In this document: one piece after another, positions 51,568-61,235 of the stretch | Numbering within the stretch: position 1 is the first letter of the stretch | Layout: each line of letters opens with the position of its first letter | Origin: CAWBNS01 sp964445105 | Lineage (GTDB): Bacteria > Chlamydiota > Chlamydiia > Chlamydiales > JAJFMA01 | Length of the DNA stretch: 64,000 nucleotides | NCBI GenBank assembly: GCA_964445105.1 | Contig: CAYUJS010000001.1 | Location: 27,883-91,882 of the forward strand | Direction of reading: 5' to 3' | Made by a program: the position numbers and the translations under genes | The notes under the pieces: model-generated | Database searches by the model: none | Told to the model about the DNA's origin: nothing | What the model saw: the letters and a program-made list of their open reading frames with translations, nothing else

Positions 51568-54183
51568 ATGATCCGATGGTTACTGCTTTTACTTCTATGG
51601 TCCGCCTGCTCTTGTCTTGAGGCAAGCGATGCGCAAACGCTTCATATGCGGCGTATTAAAGAGCTGTGGCAGATGGGCGATTTTGAGCCCATGAAATTGC
51701 AGATCGGAGAGTTTTTTGTGGCCTACCCGACCAGCCCATTCAAGGACCAAATTTTGGTCTATTGGGGAGATGCGGAGTGGCGGGGTGGTAATTTTCGCGA
51801 AGCGTTGCGTGTTTTTGAGGACATCCAAACCAGACAGTTTGCTGAGGCTGTCTTCACGCGCCGTGCAGATAGCCTTTACCGGCTAAATGCAGACCTAAAG
51901 CTACAGAACTTACTAGAAGAGCGTATCCATACGCTGCCTCAAGATGCTCTCATCGGAGATCAGCCTCTCTGGGTGTTTTATTACGCTGAAGCGTTATCCA
52001 GGGAAGGGAGGCGCAATAACGATGAAGCCTCTGTACGAAGTGCGATTAGCTACTACCAGCGCATCTTAAACACAAGTACGGGTGCGCGCGCAAAGCTCGG
52101 TTTAGCTGGCGCCTGGGCGTCGATCGGACAGCGCAAACAAGCTGCTCAACTTTACCTCGAGCTAGCTGAGCAGCTGCCCGACCAAAAAGAGTCTCTACTG
52201 ATGTTGGCGGGGCAGTTACAGGCTTCCTACGACCCTAACAGCGCTATTGCCACGCTCAGCCAAATGCAGAGCTCGGCCTCGGAGCGGACTGCTGCGGCTA
52301 ATTGCCAGCGAATCGCTCTTTGGTTTCAGAATGGGCAGTTTGAGGAGATCATCGACGCCCGTACAGAATGGGAGAGAGCTGCATCTAAAGAGGATCTGCT
52401 TTGTTTTCACTACTATCTGGGCCGTAGCCATTACCAATTAGGTGAGTTTGAGGAAGCAATCAAACTACTACAGCCTTTACTAAATACGTCATTGGGCAGT
52501 GATAGGTGTCTTCTCATGGTGCTTACGGCCAGCTCTGCATCCTTAAAACGGATTGATCAAGTGCGCGCCTGGGTCGCGCAGTACCAAAAGAGATTTCCCC
52601 ATGATGCGGGCCTTGCTAAAATGTTGCTGTTGCATGCGCGGGCGGAGTGGCAGGCGGGAAATGCAGAGCGCGCAGGTACATTGCTGGAGCAGATTTTGGC
52701 CTCCTACCCGCACTTTGAAGAGTTCGCCGACGCTTTATTAGACCGCGCGCTTCTTGCGCAAGAGCAAAAAGATTGGGCGGCTAGCCGGCGATGGTTTCTC
52801 AGCCTGGTTTCGCGCTTTCCCGACAGCCCCCACAAGACGCGTGCCCTCGAACACATCGTGCGTGTAGATTTGTATCAGATACAAGGCGAAAGTAAAGTTG
52901 ACCGAAAACTGCGTGAGCAGCTTGCTCAAGACATTAAGAACGTATTGGAGCAGGGAAATCTTTCCCCAGAAATTCGCTCCGGTTACCAATTACAGCTGGC
53001 CAAAACCGAGTATCAGCTAGATAAGTACACCGAGGCTGTCGTTACTCTCAATCGACTATTAATCAACCAGCCGAACGACGCGCAGGCGCACCTTTTGCTA
53101 GCTTATGTTCTTTTAGCCCAGTCTCGGGACCCTCATTCATTTATCTTGGAAGCAGAAAAAGCGCTTACTTTGCAAGCAGATCTACCTGACTCGGTTCACC
53201 AACACCTATTTCAGGCCTATTTACAGCGCAACCGCGATAAAGATAAAGACCTAGCCGCAGCACATTTGATGTACTTGCTCTCTAAAAAAGAGGCCGATGT
53301 GCCCAACTCGTCACGCCTCTGGCTGGGCAACTATTTTTATGATCGTTTAAGGCTAGTTGGCAACGAATATCAGCCCGAAACTCTCCCTATGGAAAAAGAG
53401 CGTCAGGCGGCAGAGCGCGCGATCGCTATTATCGAGCCCGCGCTTGACAAAAGCGATTATGAAGAGGGGTTTGTGCAGCTTGGCGCGTTCTATGGCTGGG
53501 CCGGGCAGCTTGAGAAACAGGCAGCAGTCTACGAGGCTTTAGTGCTCGCCTATCATCAGAATGCCGGTCGATCATGGCGGTTGGTGCCGCGCACTCTCTT
53601 AGCTCTCGGGAATGTTTATGAACAGCTAAGCCGCTCCGATAATGCCCTGGCCTGCTATGTGCAATTAAACAGCGTAGAGCCTTATATCCAGCAGGCAGCG
53701 CGTTTACGCATTGCTCGCATAAAGCTCTTAATGGGCAGAGAAAAAGCTGAGCCTCAGCTTCAAGAACTTCGCCTGCTGCAAACGCACAAAACGCTTGCGA
53801 GCGAGCCCATTCACTTAGAGGCTGCCTATGATTATGCGAGGCTACAACCCAAAAGCGATTCTAAACGCTTGCTCGCACTACTCAAGACCGCAAAAGAAGA
53901 GTACACTAGTCAAAAAGATATCCCCTCCAAGGAGTATCATGTGCAGCGCGGTAGCTCCCCGCGCCTGGATCGCGTTTACCAAGCGTATATGATCCTTTTC
54001 GATGCGCGCATTGCGCAGCTCGAAGGGGATCTTGCGCAACGTAAAGACCCTGTTGAAGCGGCACGTAAATACGAAGCTGCCAAACAGCTCTGCCAAACAG
54101 TGCTGTCAGAGCAATTTGCCATTTCAAAATATCTGTGTGATCAAGCACAATTCTTGCTTTCAACTCTTCAAGGAGAGTCATGA
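51568..54183 (+). CDS. large TPR-repeat exported protein
   Basis: 871 residues from ATG 51568, which opens a signal peptide (MIRWLLLLLLWSACSCLEAS); an in-frame start 51 codons earlier lies inside the NamZ-like gene and is rejected. Many TPR-like helical pairs follow, e.g. KDQILVYWGDAEWRGGNFRE and LQLAKTEYQLDKYTEAVVTL. Likely a periplasmic scaffold of YbgF/BamD-like style, but much longer. It overlaps the VWA gene by 4 bases (ATGA), so the pair is co-translated. Confidence 0.85.
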   Translation: MIRWLLLLLLWSACSCLEASDAQTLHMRRIKELWQMGDFEPMKLQIGEFFVAYPTSPFKDQILVYWGDAEWRGGNFREALRVFEDIQTRQFAEAVFTRRADSLYRLNADLKLQNLLEERIHTLPQDALIGDQPLWVFYYAEALSREGRRNNDEASVRSAISYYQRILNTSTGARAKLGLAGAWASIGQRKQAAQLYLELAEQLPDQKESLLMLAGQLQASYDPNSAIATLSQMQSSASERTAAANCQRIALWFQNGQFEEIIDARTEWERAASKEDLLCFHYYLGRSHYQLGEFEEAIKLLQPLLNTSLGSDRCLLMVLTASSASLKRIDQVRAWVAQYQKRFPHDAGLAKMLLLHARAEWQAGNAERAGTLLEQILASYPHFEEFADALLDRALLAQEQKDWAASRRWFLSLVSRFPDSPHKTRALEHIVRVDLYQIQGESKVDRKLREQLAQDIKNVLEQGNLSPEIRSGYQLQLAKTEYQLDKYTEAVVTLNRLLINQPNDAQAHLLLAYVLLAQSRDPHSFILEAEKALTLQADLPDSVHQHLFQAYLQRNRDKDKDLAAAHLMYLLSKKEADVPNSSRLWLGNYFYDRLRLVGNEYQPETLPMEKERQAAERAIAIIEPALDKSDYEEGFVQLGAFYGWAGQLEKQAAVYEALVLAYHQNAGRSWRLVPRTLLALGNVYEQLSRSDNALACYVQLNSVEPYIQQAARLRIARIKLLMGREKAEPQLQELRLLQTHKTLASEPIHLEAAYDYARLQPKSDSKRLLALLKTAKEEYTSQKDIPSKEYHVQRGSSPRLDRVYQAYMILFDARIAQLEGDLAQRKDPVEAARKYEAAKQLCQTVLSEQFAISKYLCDQAQFLLSTLQGES

Positions 54184-55751
54184 AGATCGATGACCGTAAG
54201 CGTCGGCTGCTCATTTTAGTTATTTGCCTAGCTGTTGGCTTGCATCTGGCTTTCATCTATTCGTTGCATGACCTTTCCATGGAATTTTTGGGTCGAAACG
54301 GGGCAATAGTCGACGAAAAACCGATCGCTTCGTTACGTGAAGTCGGACAAGAAGAGATCAACAAGCATTTAGCGCATGTCTTCCGCGACTTTTCTCAGCA
54401 TGCGATCGCTAGCGATTGGAGCACCACGCGCGCGCCGCTAGCAGAGATCGCACCTCCGGCCATGGATTTAGTCGCCCTCGATTTTCCTAGCTTCGAAAAC
54501 GTTCGTTCCTCGTTCGACCTGACGGCGCACGATCTTCCCAAAAATTCACTTGAGGCTATGGCAGATGGGCTATTGGGCAATGTCCAGTTATCGCTCCCTG
54601 AGCTGCTTTACGATGAACTGAGTGTGCGCGTGGGCAATTCAGATTTAGGCGCCATCAGTGGCTCTGTGGGAAAGGCCTACCCAGCTTTGAGCCATACCGC
54701 GCAGGAACCCTCAGGCTCGATGGCAAATAGCGGTGATTTTGACGTTACCTTGGAATATGCCCCTAAGGCTGACGAGCAGGGGATAACTTTTCGCGTCACG
54801 CTTACCCCAAGGGGCAACGTTCTTTTTAAGACCATCGCTCAGAACGTCGTCTTCCTTATCGATCGCTCGCATTCGATAGACAAAGAGCGTTATGCCGCTT
54901 CGAAAGCGGCTGTTATACAGGCTTTGCAGACGCTACGACCAGAAGATCAATTCAATATCCTAGTGTTTGATGATCGGGTAACCCCTTTTGCTACACAAAT
55001 GAGCGCAGTTACCTTTAGGAATATTGAGTCGGCGCGGCAGTTTTTGCAAGGACAGGCTTATGGAGGAATGTTTGCTTCTACTGATCTCTATTCGTCATTG
55101 GGAAACATTATCCCCGATATTGTCGGATCCAACGAGGTGAATGCAGCTATCCTGCTTTCTGACGGGGACACGTTCTTAAGCAAGGATAAGCAACGCCGTA
55201 GCATTGCCTCTTGGACCGACCACAACCAAGGTAAGGTCGCTCTTTTTTGCGTGACAGCCGGATCTGGCAACAATTTGCCTCTGTTGGATTTCCTTGCCGC
55301 AGAAAACAAGGGAGCTCTAGTCCATGCTCGTAGTTCTGTTGCAGAGGCATTAGCCAGGCTGATGAATCAGATACGCCGCCCTATCGCTAAAGACATTGTT
55401 GCCAGTGCCGTGGCGCGTTCTCCTGGTGTTGGTCTGTCGCTCTATCCGCCTCTCAACCGTCAGCCTCACCTTTATCAACAAAAGCCCTATGTCTTCTACG
55501 GCCATACTGATAGCGCCGACGACTTTCACCTCTTTTTGCAGGGCAAGTACTACGACAGCTGGCTAGATATTCAGCAGTTCATCTCTTTTCAGCAGGGCAC
55601 GCAGGTGCAGGCAGCCGAGCTAGAGCAGGGGCTAGCCCTGCAGCAAGCGTATGATCTCTACGAAGATTACCTGAAAACCGGCAGTAGCCTCTCTTTGTCT
55701 AAAGCAAGAAGGCTCCTCCACACTCATAATTTACCCTTGGCCTTCCATTAA
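54180..55751 (+). CDS. von Willebrand factor A domain protein
   Basis: 523 residues. A short cytoplasmic start, one membrane segment (LLILVICLAVGLHLAFIY), a roughly 190-residue linker and a VWA domain (about 222-400) with the MIDAS DRSHS (Asp228-Ser232), ASTDLY and ILLSDGDTF. VWA domains bind metal-dependent protein ligands. Its ATG overlaps the stop of the TPR gene. A TPR protein plus VWA protein recalls BatA/B-type surface complexes, but no MoxR ATPase is nearby. Confidence 0.85.
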   Translation: MKIDDRKRRLLILVICLAVGLHLAFIYSLHDLSMEFLGRNGAIVDEKPIASLREVGQEEINKHLAHVFRDFSQHAIASDWSTTRAPLAEIAPPAMDLVALDFPSFENVRSSFDLTAHDLPKNSLEAMADGLLGNVQLSLPELLYDELSVRVGNSDLGAISGSVGKAYPALSHTAQEPSGSMANSGDFDVTLEYAPKADEQGITFRVTLTPRGNVLFKTIAQNVVFLIDRSHSIDKERYAASKAAVIQALQTLRPEDQFNILVFDDRVTPFATQMSAVTFRNIESARQFLQGQAYGGMFASTDLYSSLGNIIPDIVGSNEVNAAILLSDGDTFLSKDKQRRSIASWTDHNQGKVALFCVTAGSGNNLPLLDFLAAENKGALVHARSSVAEALARLMNQIRRPIAKDIVASAVARSPGVGLSLYPPLNRQPHLYQQKPYVFYGHTDSADDFHLFLQGKYYDSWLDIQQFISFQQGTQVQAAELEQGLALQQAYDLYEDYLKTGSSLSLSKARRLLHTHNLPLAFH

Positions 55752-55752
55752 C

Positions 55753-56319
55753 ATGCGTATCATTGCCGGTAACTTTTATAATCGTCCCGTAGTTGCCCCT
55801 AAGGGCCTGGTGACTCGCCCGACCTCCGAGCGTACGCGAGCGACGGTGTATAATGTCTGCCAGATGTTTGTCGAGGGGGCAGATATTCTTGATCTCTACG
55901 CTGGCAGCGGTGCCATTGGGCTAGAAGGGCTAAGCCGCGGCGCACGCTCTGCAACTTTTGTTGAAGAGGATCACTACGCGCTAAAAGTCATCGAAAAAAA
56001 CATGGAAACCTTTGGCTGCAAAGAACAGAGCATCGTACTGCGAGGCGATGTTTTCCCCATGCTAAAGCTGCTCGGTAAGCAAACCCGCTCCTACGACATT
56101 ATTTATGCGGATCCCCCGTACGAGCATTGCAACTACCACGACCTGATCGCGCTGATAGATGAACTGCAGCTGTTAAGGCCTGGCGGGCGTCTGTTTGTCG
56201 AAGCGGCTGCCAAGCCAGCCATTCAAATTCCTGCTCTGCGCAATCTAGAGAGGCCAAAAGAACGCAAAGCTGGCCGCTCTGTCCTTTACGAATTTAGGTT
56301 CTTAAATGAGCTGGGATAA
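55753..56319 (+). CDS. rsmD: 16S rRNA (guanine(966)-N2)-methyltransferase RsmD
   Basis: 188 residues. MRIIAGNFYNRPVVAPKG and TRPTSERTRATVYNV are RsmD signatures. SAM motif ILDLYAGSGAIGLEGLSRGA and catalytic DPPYEH follow. It methylates G966 of 16S rRNA. It begins 1 base after the VWA stop and overlaps the convergent DUF4143 gene by 18 bases at its end. Confidence 0.95.
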   Translation: MRIIAGNFYNRPVVAPKGLVTRPTSERTRATVYNVCQMFVEGADILDLYAGSGAIGLEGLSRGARSATFVEEDHYALKVIEKNMETFGCKEQSIVLRGDVFPMLKLLGKQTRSYDIIYADPPYEHCNYHDLIALIDELQLLRPGGRLFVEAAAKPAIQIPALRNLERPKERKAGRSVLYEFRFLNELG

Positions 56320-57510
56320 GAATGTGGTGGCTGGGACGATGATCGGCTGGTTGTACTCGAAGCAATCGCGGTCCACGTAGGGCAGGTCGAAGCCGATCTG
56401 GAAGGCGTGGCGCGTCTCTAATTTTTCATGGTAGTAGTGTAGCCACTTAGGAATTCCCTTATTCCCAGAAGCTTTGGCCTCAACCAAAAACCAAGGTTTG
56501 CGATCTTTTGTCACGAGGAAATCTACCTCGCGCTTATCCTTATCGCGTACATAGTAGAGTCCATACTCGCCAAAGCCGGCGTCGGTCCAAAATTGCGCAG
56601 CTTTATAAAGATGTGACGCGACAAAATTTTCTAGGCGGGCTCCCTTATCTGCAATAAGTGCCCAGTTCCAAAGATAAATTTTAGGCTCTTTGAGCAAAGA
56701 GCGGCTCAAGTTATTCGACCAGGGCTGGATCGTAAAACAAAAGTAGAGGTTTTTTAAAATTTCCATCCACCTCTGCAGCGTCGGTGAGGAAACTTTGACT
56801 TTAGCGGCTAGTGAGGCGTGGTTTAAGGCGTGAGAAGCCTCCTCTTCTAGTATGCTTGCCAATAGCTGGATTTGCCCCGTCTCCTGCAAGCGGCTCAAGT
56901 CGCGCACATCCTCTTTAAAGAGCTGCTCCGTACGTAGGTGTTTCCATCGATTAAAAAACTGTTTAGTTCGCTTGATATAAGGTTCTGGGAAGCCTCCAAA
57001 GGTCAATAGCGCTTCGTAATCAGCGCAGTTGATCTCGCGCGGTTGCTGGATCTCCTGGTCTGGCAGGTTTGGACTAGCGATCTCTCTTACGGACAGTGGA
57101 TGAAGGCGGTACAAAAAGTAACGCCCCATCAGGCTGTCTGCGCCGCGTTTGTACACATCTAAGCGGGCGCTTCCCGTAACCAAGATACGGCAGCTTTTTT
57201 CATAAGTATCGAAAAAGCCTTTCAGAAAGCGTTTCCAGTGACGATATTTATGTATTTCATCGAAAACAATGACGGGGAGGGATTTTTGCACCTCATTGAG
57301 CCCAGCCTTGAGGGCGACAGCCTGCGGGCCCTCCACGATCAAAGCCCGGTGGTCGTCGTTGTCCCAGTTGAAGTAATAGTGGAGTGGACAGCCCACTGAA
57401 GCGTCCAAGCTGCTGGTCGTTTTACCCACCTGGCGGGGCCCCGACAAAAAAGCCATCTGGCGATGGCTTTCCAGGTGTCTCTTTAAGAGGACTTCATACA
57501 CTCTTTTCAT
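56302..57510 (-). CDS. AAA-type ATPase with DUF4143 domain (second copy)
   Basis: 402 residues. Walker A SGPRQVGKTT, Walker B LPVIVFDEIHKY, sensor VTGSARLDV and a winged-helix-like middle (SHALNHASLAAKVKVSSPTLQRWMEIL). The C-terminal DUF4143 nuclease-like part has YYVRDKDKREVDFLV and FLVEAKAS. Same architecture as 18522-19727 but distant in sequence. Its ATG directly abuts a long inverted repeat (57511-57576). Function of the family is unproven. Confidence 0.85.
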   Translation of the reverse strand: MKRVYEVLLKRHLESHRQMAFLSGPRQVGKTTSSLDASVGCPLHYYFNWDNDDHRALIVEGPQAVALKAGLNEVQKSLPVIVFDEIHKYRHWKRFLKGFFDTYEKSCRILVTGSARLDVYKRGADSLMGRYFLYRLHPLSVREIASPNLPDQEIQQPREINCADYEALLTFGGFPEPYIKRTKQFFNRWKHLRTEQLFKEDVRDLSRLQETGQIQLLASILEEEASHALNHASLAAKVKVSSPTLQRWMEILKNLYFCFTIQPWSNNLSRSLLKEPKIYLWNWALIADKGARLENFVASHLYKAAQFWTDAGFGEYGLYYVRDKDKREVDFLVTKDRKPWFLVEAKASGNKGIPKWLHYYHEKLETRHAFQIGFDLPYVDRDCFEYNQPIIVPATTFLSQLI

Positions 57511-57576
57511 GCGACCAAAATAACATACTTGTTAATTTAGTCGCGACTATTTTAACGCACGCGTTATTTTGGTCGC
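57511..57576 (-). promoter_or_regulatory. double dyad abutting the second DUF4143 ATPase start
   Basis: Outer arms GCGACCAAAATAAC (57511-57524) and GTTATTTTGGTCGC (57563-57576) are perfect 14-base complements. A 12-base palindrome TAGTCGCGACTA (57538-57549) marks the centre. The whole can be read as two back-to-back dyads of layout 14-6-14 (57511-57544 and 57543-57576), with half-sites like GCGACYAWWWTAAC. It begins at the base next to the ATG. Confidence 0.7.
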
Positions 57577-57631
57577 TAAAAATCTGCCACGTCGATGATG
57601 CGAAAGAAGTAACGGCTGCTCAAGAGCTCAT

Positions 57632-59197
57632 CTAAGAGGCTGCGGCGGCCGGTTTGTGATCGACAACGGATTCCGTTGCGGCTGCCAAGACCACCTCTTT
57701 TTGTTCGTTCTCTTCGCCAATTTCTTCACCGCGCTGGCTGACCAGCAGGTGAAGCTTGCGTCCGAGAGACTTGGTTGCCACAATCCAGGCGGCAATCACG
57801 ATAAATAGAATCACTCCAATGCATGGCACGCTAGCTGCCAGGCTACCAAACATCAGTAGCAAGCCTTGCTGCAGCAACGATCCGCCCGATTTACCTAGGC
57901 GAGAGCCCACGCCGTCGATCACTGCCTTACCGCGCAGCTTGTCGAAATGGTCTAGAGGGATAAAGGCCATCTCCTTCGTCGTGTCAAACAGGGAGTATTT
58001 ACACGCTTTGCTGATCGCATTCTGCACAGCGCCTACAAATACCGCTCCGGTTAGGAGGGTCATGCCATCGACAGGCAGTACGGCCCGGCTCAAGAGCAAG
58101 ACAAAGAATGTAACGCCTGTGATTAACATGGCTACAGGCGTAATCAGAGCGGTCTTAGTCCACCCCAGCTTGCGTATCATCACCGGGATCAAGCCTGTCA
58201 ATACAATCGCTAGCAGCCCATGAACGGAGGTTACATTTCCGATGTAGGCATTGAAAATTTCTTTCTCAGGATACAGGGTATGCACCTGGTCCTTCCACAC
58301 AACTTCGACAATGTTGATTCCTAAGTTGTAGCCCACAACTAACAACGCAATACATAGCAGATATTTCGAGCGCGCTAGCTGTACAAAGCAGTCGCGTAAG
58401 GAGAGGTTAGCTTTCTTTCTGGTGGCAAAGGAAGCGGCATGTAATCCGTTGAATCTAGGGTCATTGAATACGTAGCAGTTTAGCCAGCGAAAAATCCCCA
58501 TGATCAGTAGGCCGTTGACAATCACAATGTTAATAGTGATGTAGACAAACGACTCTCCCTCGGTCGGAATAAAGTAGAGGAGGGTCTGAGGAAGCTGTCC
58601 GCCTACCACGGCGGCTAAATTACCGCCCACGCACAATACGGCGTAGAAGCGTTTGGCATCGCCGATACGCGTCACCTCATTGGCAAAGCCCCAGAACAGG
58701 ACGGTCAACACGATTGAACCCCAAAGCTCCGACAGCACATAAAAGAGCGCAAATGTCCAGTGGCGGTACATGGCGATCGCCCCTTGGAAGCCAGCGGGGA
58801 GGGTATGCTCCAGCCATCTGGTGGTCGCAATAGGCTGTAGCGCTTCGCGGTTTGGGTAGAGCCACAAAAGAAAGATAGCATAAAAGATTAAGAAGCCGCT
58901 GATCAGTATGTAGATCACCTGCTCTTGGCTGTAGCGGCTCGAGGCCTTCGCAAACAGGGCGGTTACCAACAGAGCCATGGGTAGCAGCAGCCACACTTTA
59001 ATGTAGGGGATAACTGCGGCGCTCGACCCTTCTGCTGTGATAATCAGAGAGTCCTTCATGTTCCGCACTACCGTGTAGTTGAAACAGATGAGGAACAGCA
59101 AAAGGAACATGGGTATGATCATGCGCCCTTCATGGCGGTGAATCGGCCAAAAGACCGAACGGAGTAACCCAAATTCTGGAACCGTTGTGGCAGCCAT
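57632..59197 (-). CDS. NTT-type nucleotide transporter (ADP/ATP translocase family), copy 1
   Basis: 521 residues, about 11-12 membrane helices. FNYTVVRNMKDSLIITAEGS is the family's N-terminal landmark, followed by ELWGSIVLTVLFWGFANEVT and VEVVWKDQV. NTT proteins let chlamydiae and rickettsiae exchange ADP for host ATP or import nucleotides. It lies 77 bases downstream of copy 2. Which of the two is the ATP/ADP exchanger cannot be read from the sequence. Confidence 0.95.
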   Translation of the reverse strand: MAATTVPEFGLLRSVFWPIHRHEGRMIIPMFLLLFLICFNYTVVRNMKDSLIITAEGSSAAVIPYIKVWLLLPMALLVTALFAKASSRYSQEQVIYILISGFLIFYAIFLLWLYPNREALQPIATTRWLEHTLPAGFQGAIAMYRHWTFALFYVLSELWGSIVLTVLFWGFANEVTRIGDAKRFYAVLCVGGNLAAVVGGQLPQTLLYFIPTEGESFVYITINIVIVNGLLIMGIFRWLNCYVFNDPRFNGLHAASFATRKKANLSLRDCFVQLARSKYLLCIALLVVGYNLGINIVEVVWKDQVHTLYPEKEIFNAYIGNVTSVHGLLAIVLTGLIPVMIRKLGWTKTALITPVAMLITGVTFFVLLLSRAVLPVDGMTLLTGAVFVGAVQNAISKACKYSLFDTTKEMAFIPLDHFDKLRGKAVIDGVGSRLGKSGGSLLQQGLLLMFGSLAASVPCIGVILFIVIAAWIVATKSLGRKLHLLVSQRGEEIGEENEQKEVVLAAATESVVDHKPAAAAS

Positions 59198-59274
59198 ATC
59201 TCTCCTAGATAACGAAAAATATTGTAGGTACTTTTAACATATCAATCAAGCGAACAAGCCTGTGACCAGCTAGG

Positions 59275-60852
59275 TCAAACAGTTTGCTGTTTCGCCACCA
59301 AGCTCTCTTCTGCTACTAGCACTTGCGTACGAGGCGCGAGCACCAGCCCTTCGTCGGCATTTTCTGCAGTTAGCCCCGTAAATTCACGCCCCAATAAATA
59401 GACAGCACCCATCCAAACGACGATGATGACGAGCAGACAGGCGGCCACGCAAGGAGTGCTAGCTGCAATGCTGCCAAATCCGAAGAGTAGCCCCTGGTGG
59501 ATCATGGAGCCACCCGACTTGCCCAGTCTGGAGCACACACCGTCAATAGCGGCCTTTCCCTTCACCTTGCCCTCGTAGCCCAAGGGGACAAAGGCCAGCT
59601 CTTTCGTGGCGTCAAATACGGTGTATTTAGCGGCGCGACTCATGACATTTTGGAAAGAGCCTAAAAACACTGTCCAGGTCAGAGGGATGAAGCCTAAAAA
59701 CGCCATCCCGAACCAGCCATTGCGTCCGAAAATAGCGCCAAAGAAGGCTACGCTGGTTACGAGAAGGATGATGGGGGTGAGCATGGCGGTAAAGGTCCAG
59801 CCGCGCTTGCGTAGCGAATTACCGGAAATCAGCAATGAGGTTAGGGTCGCTATGATCCCAATGATCAGCATCACCTCATCCATGTAGTAGTTGAAGTCCT
59901 TTGGCGTGGAGTAGAGCACGCTGACCTGGTCTTTCCAAACCACTTCTACGAGGTTAATCACAGCGTTGTAAACGACGACAATGACTGCGATGCAAAGGAG
60001 ATAACGAGATTTTAAGATGTGGCCAAAGGCTTCGAATAGGGATAGGGACGCTTTGGCACGGCTTGCTTCTCTAACAGGTAACTCCAGTTGTTTTTCTGTC
60101 AAGACGTGGCGGTTGAGCCAGCGAAATAACAGTAGAGCGCAGCCTCCTGCAGCCAAGATCAGATAGAGCTTCAAATACAGCCAGCGTTCGCCTGGCTCCC
60201 AAATTGAGATCGGAATAAGATGCCCATATTTGATCAGCGCCATCGATATGGGCGCAGCCACGATACCAGAAAAATTAAGTCCCACACCAAACAGCCCATA
60301 GAATCTTTTGGCCTCAGAAACGGTCACTACCTGGTTAGCAAAGCCCCAAAAACAGGTGGATACGATCACAGCATTCCATAACTCTGACATTACGTAGAAA
60401 AGAGTGAAGGGCCAATAGCGTATCATCGCTACAAATCCCTGACCACCTTGGGGCAGAGTAGTAGTGAGCCGGTCGGCAAAGGCATGCGGATGAAATGCTT
60501 CACGGTAGGGGTATAAAATTGTGGCAAACAAGAAAAAGAAAGCTAGGAACAGGCCATTCATTATGTAGAAGACGCGGTCCCTGCTCCAACGGCTAGACAG
60601 ATAGGTAAATAGTCCGGTGAGTATCACAGCCATGGGGAACATGGCCCAGACCTTAACGAAAGGAATTACCTGCGCCCCTGATGACTTAGCGGTCACCAAA
60701 AACGTGTCTTTCATCGAGCGAAGGATGTTGTAGTTGAAGGTGATCAGGAACACGATCAATAGCATCGGCAAGAGCTTTTGCAGCTCTGAGCGATGCACGG
60801 GCCAAAAGATCCGCTGCATGCGGCCAAACTCTGGTCGACTTGGCTCGGACAT
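59275..60852 (-). CDS. NTT-type nucleotide transporter (ADP/ATP translocase family), copy 2
   Basis: 525 residues with the same layout as the next gene: FNYNILRSMKDTFLVTAKSS, ELWNAVIVSTCFWGFANQVV and VEVVWKDQV. The KDTxxVTA version is closer to the canonical ATP/ADP translocases than that of copy 1. The tandem arrangement suggests a duplication with specialisation. A 25-base motif shared with the groES upstream region lies 115 bases before its start (60967-60993). Confidence 0.95.
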   Translation of the reverse strand: MSEPSRPEFGRMQRIFWPVHRSELQKLLPMLLIVFLITFNYNILRSMKDTFLVTAKSSGAQVIPFVKVWAMFPMAVILTGLFTYLSSRWSRDRVFYIMNGLFLAFFFLFATILYPYREAFHPHAFADRLTTTLPQGGQGFVAMIRYWPFTLFYVMSELWNAVIVSTCFWGFANQVVTVSEAKRFYGLFGVGLNFSGIVAAPISMALIKYGHLIPISIWEPGERWLYLKLYLILAAGGCALLLFRWLNRHVLTEKQLELPVREASRAKASLSLFEAFGHILKSRYLLCIAVIVVVYNAVINLVEVVWKDQVSVLYSTPKDFNYYMDEVMLIIGIIATLTSLLISGNSLRKRGWTFTAMLTPIILLVTSVAFFGAIFGRNGWFGMAFLGFIPLTWTVFLGSFQNVMSRAAKYTVFDATKELAFVPLGYEGKVKGKAAIDGVCSRLGKSGGSMIHQGLLFGFGSIAASTPCVAACLLVIIVVWMGAVYLLGREFTGLTAENADEGLVLAPRTQVLVAEESLVAKQQTV

Positions 60853-61235
60853 CTATCCCCCTAACCTAGTGAGATAGTTTTGAGAACACATTTGCATTCT
60901 CGCTTGGTTCGCAACGAACGTGGCCAAGAAGCTACCCAGACCACTGCTAGTTGTAAAGGCCAACTGCACACAGAACCCCTTTACATAAAATGAACCCAAA
61001 TTGTTCGGTCAGAGTTTAGCACAGGCGCCCCTTAACTTCAAGACAATTATCTATTTAGGCGTTGCGCTGGGTAGCTCGCGAGACTAGCTTAATAATCCGG
61101 AGTCTGTGCTGATTTGTCTCGCTCCGCTCGCAAAATCAGCTCAGCTGATGTGGGTCTTTGCGCCCTGACTTCTCGCTTGTTCGTTTTGCAGTCTTCCCCT
61201 ATCGTCACTCGTTTAGATAAAGCCAGCTTGGAGTT
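60853..61235. other. intergenic region between nucleotide carriers and pgk
   Basis: No gene seen. At 60967-60993 it contains CACACAGAACC followed by TTTACATAAAATGA, nearly repeated at 11080-11104 upstream of groES. CTCGCTCCGCTCGC near 61120 and AGCTCAGCT near 61138 are minor repeats. Promoters for both flanking genes should be here but no strong pair was recognised. Confidence 0.4.

Noticed and set aside
57511..57576. loxP- or dif-like recombination site (14-6-14 layout)
   Set aside because: The layout is suggestive, but no recombinase is nearby, the two half-sites overlap back to back, and dif has a different arm length and sequence. An operator is the simpler reading.
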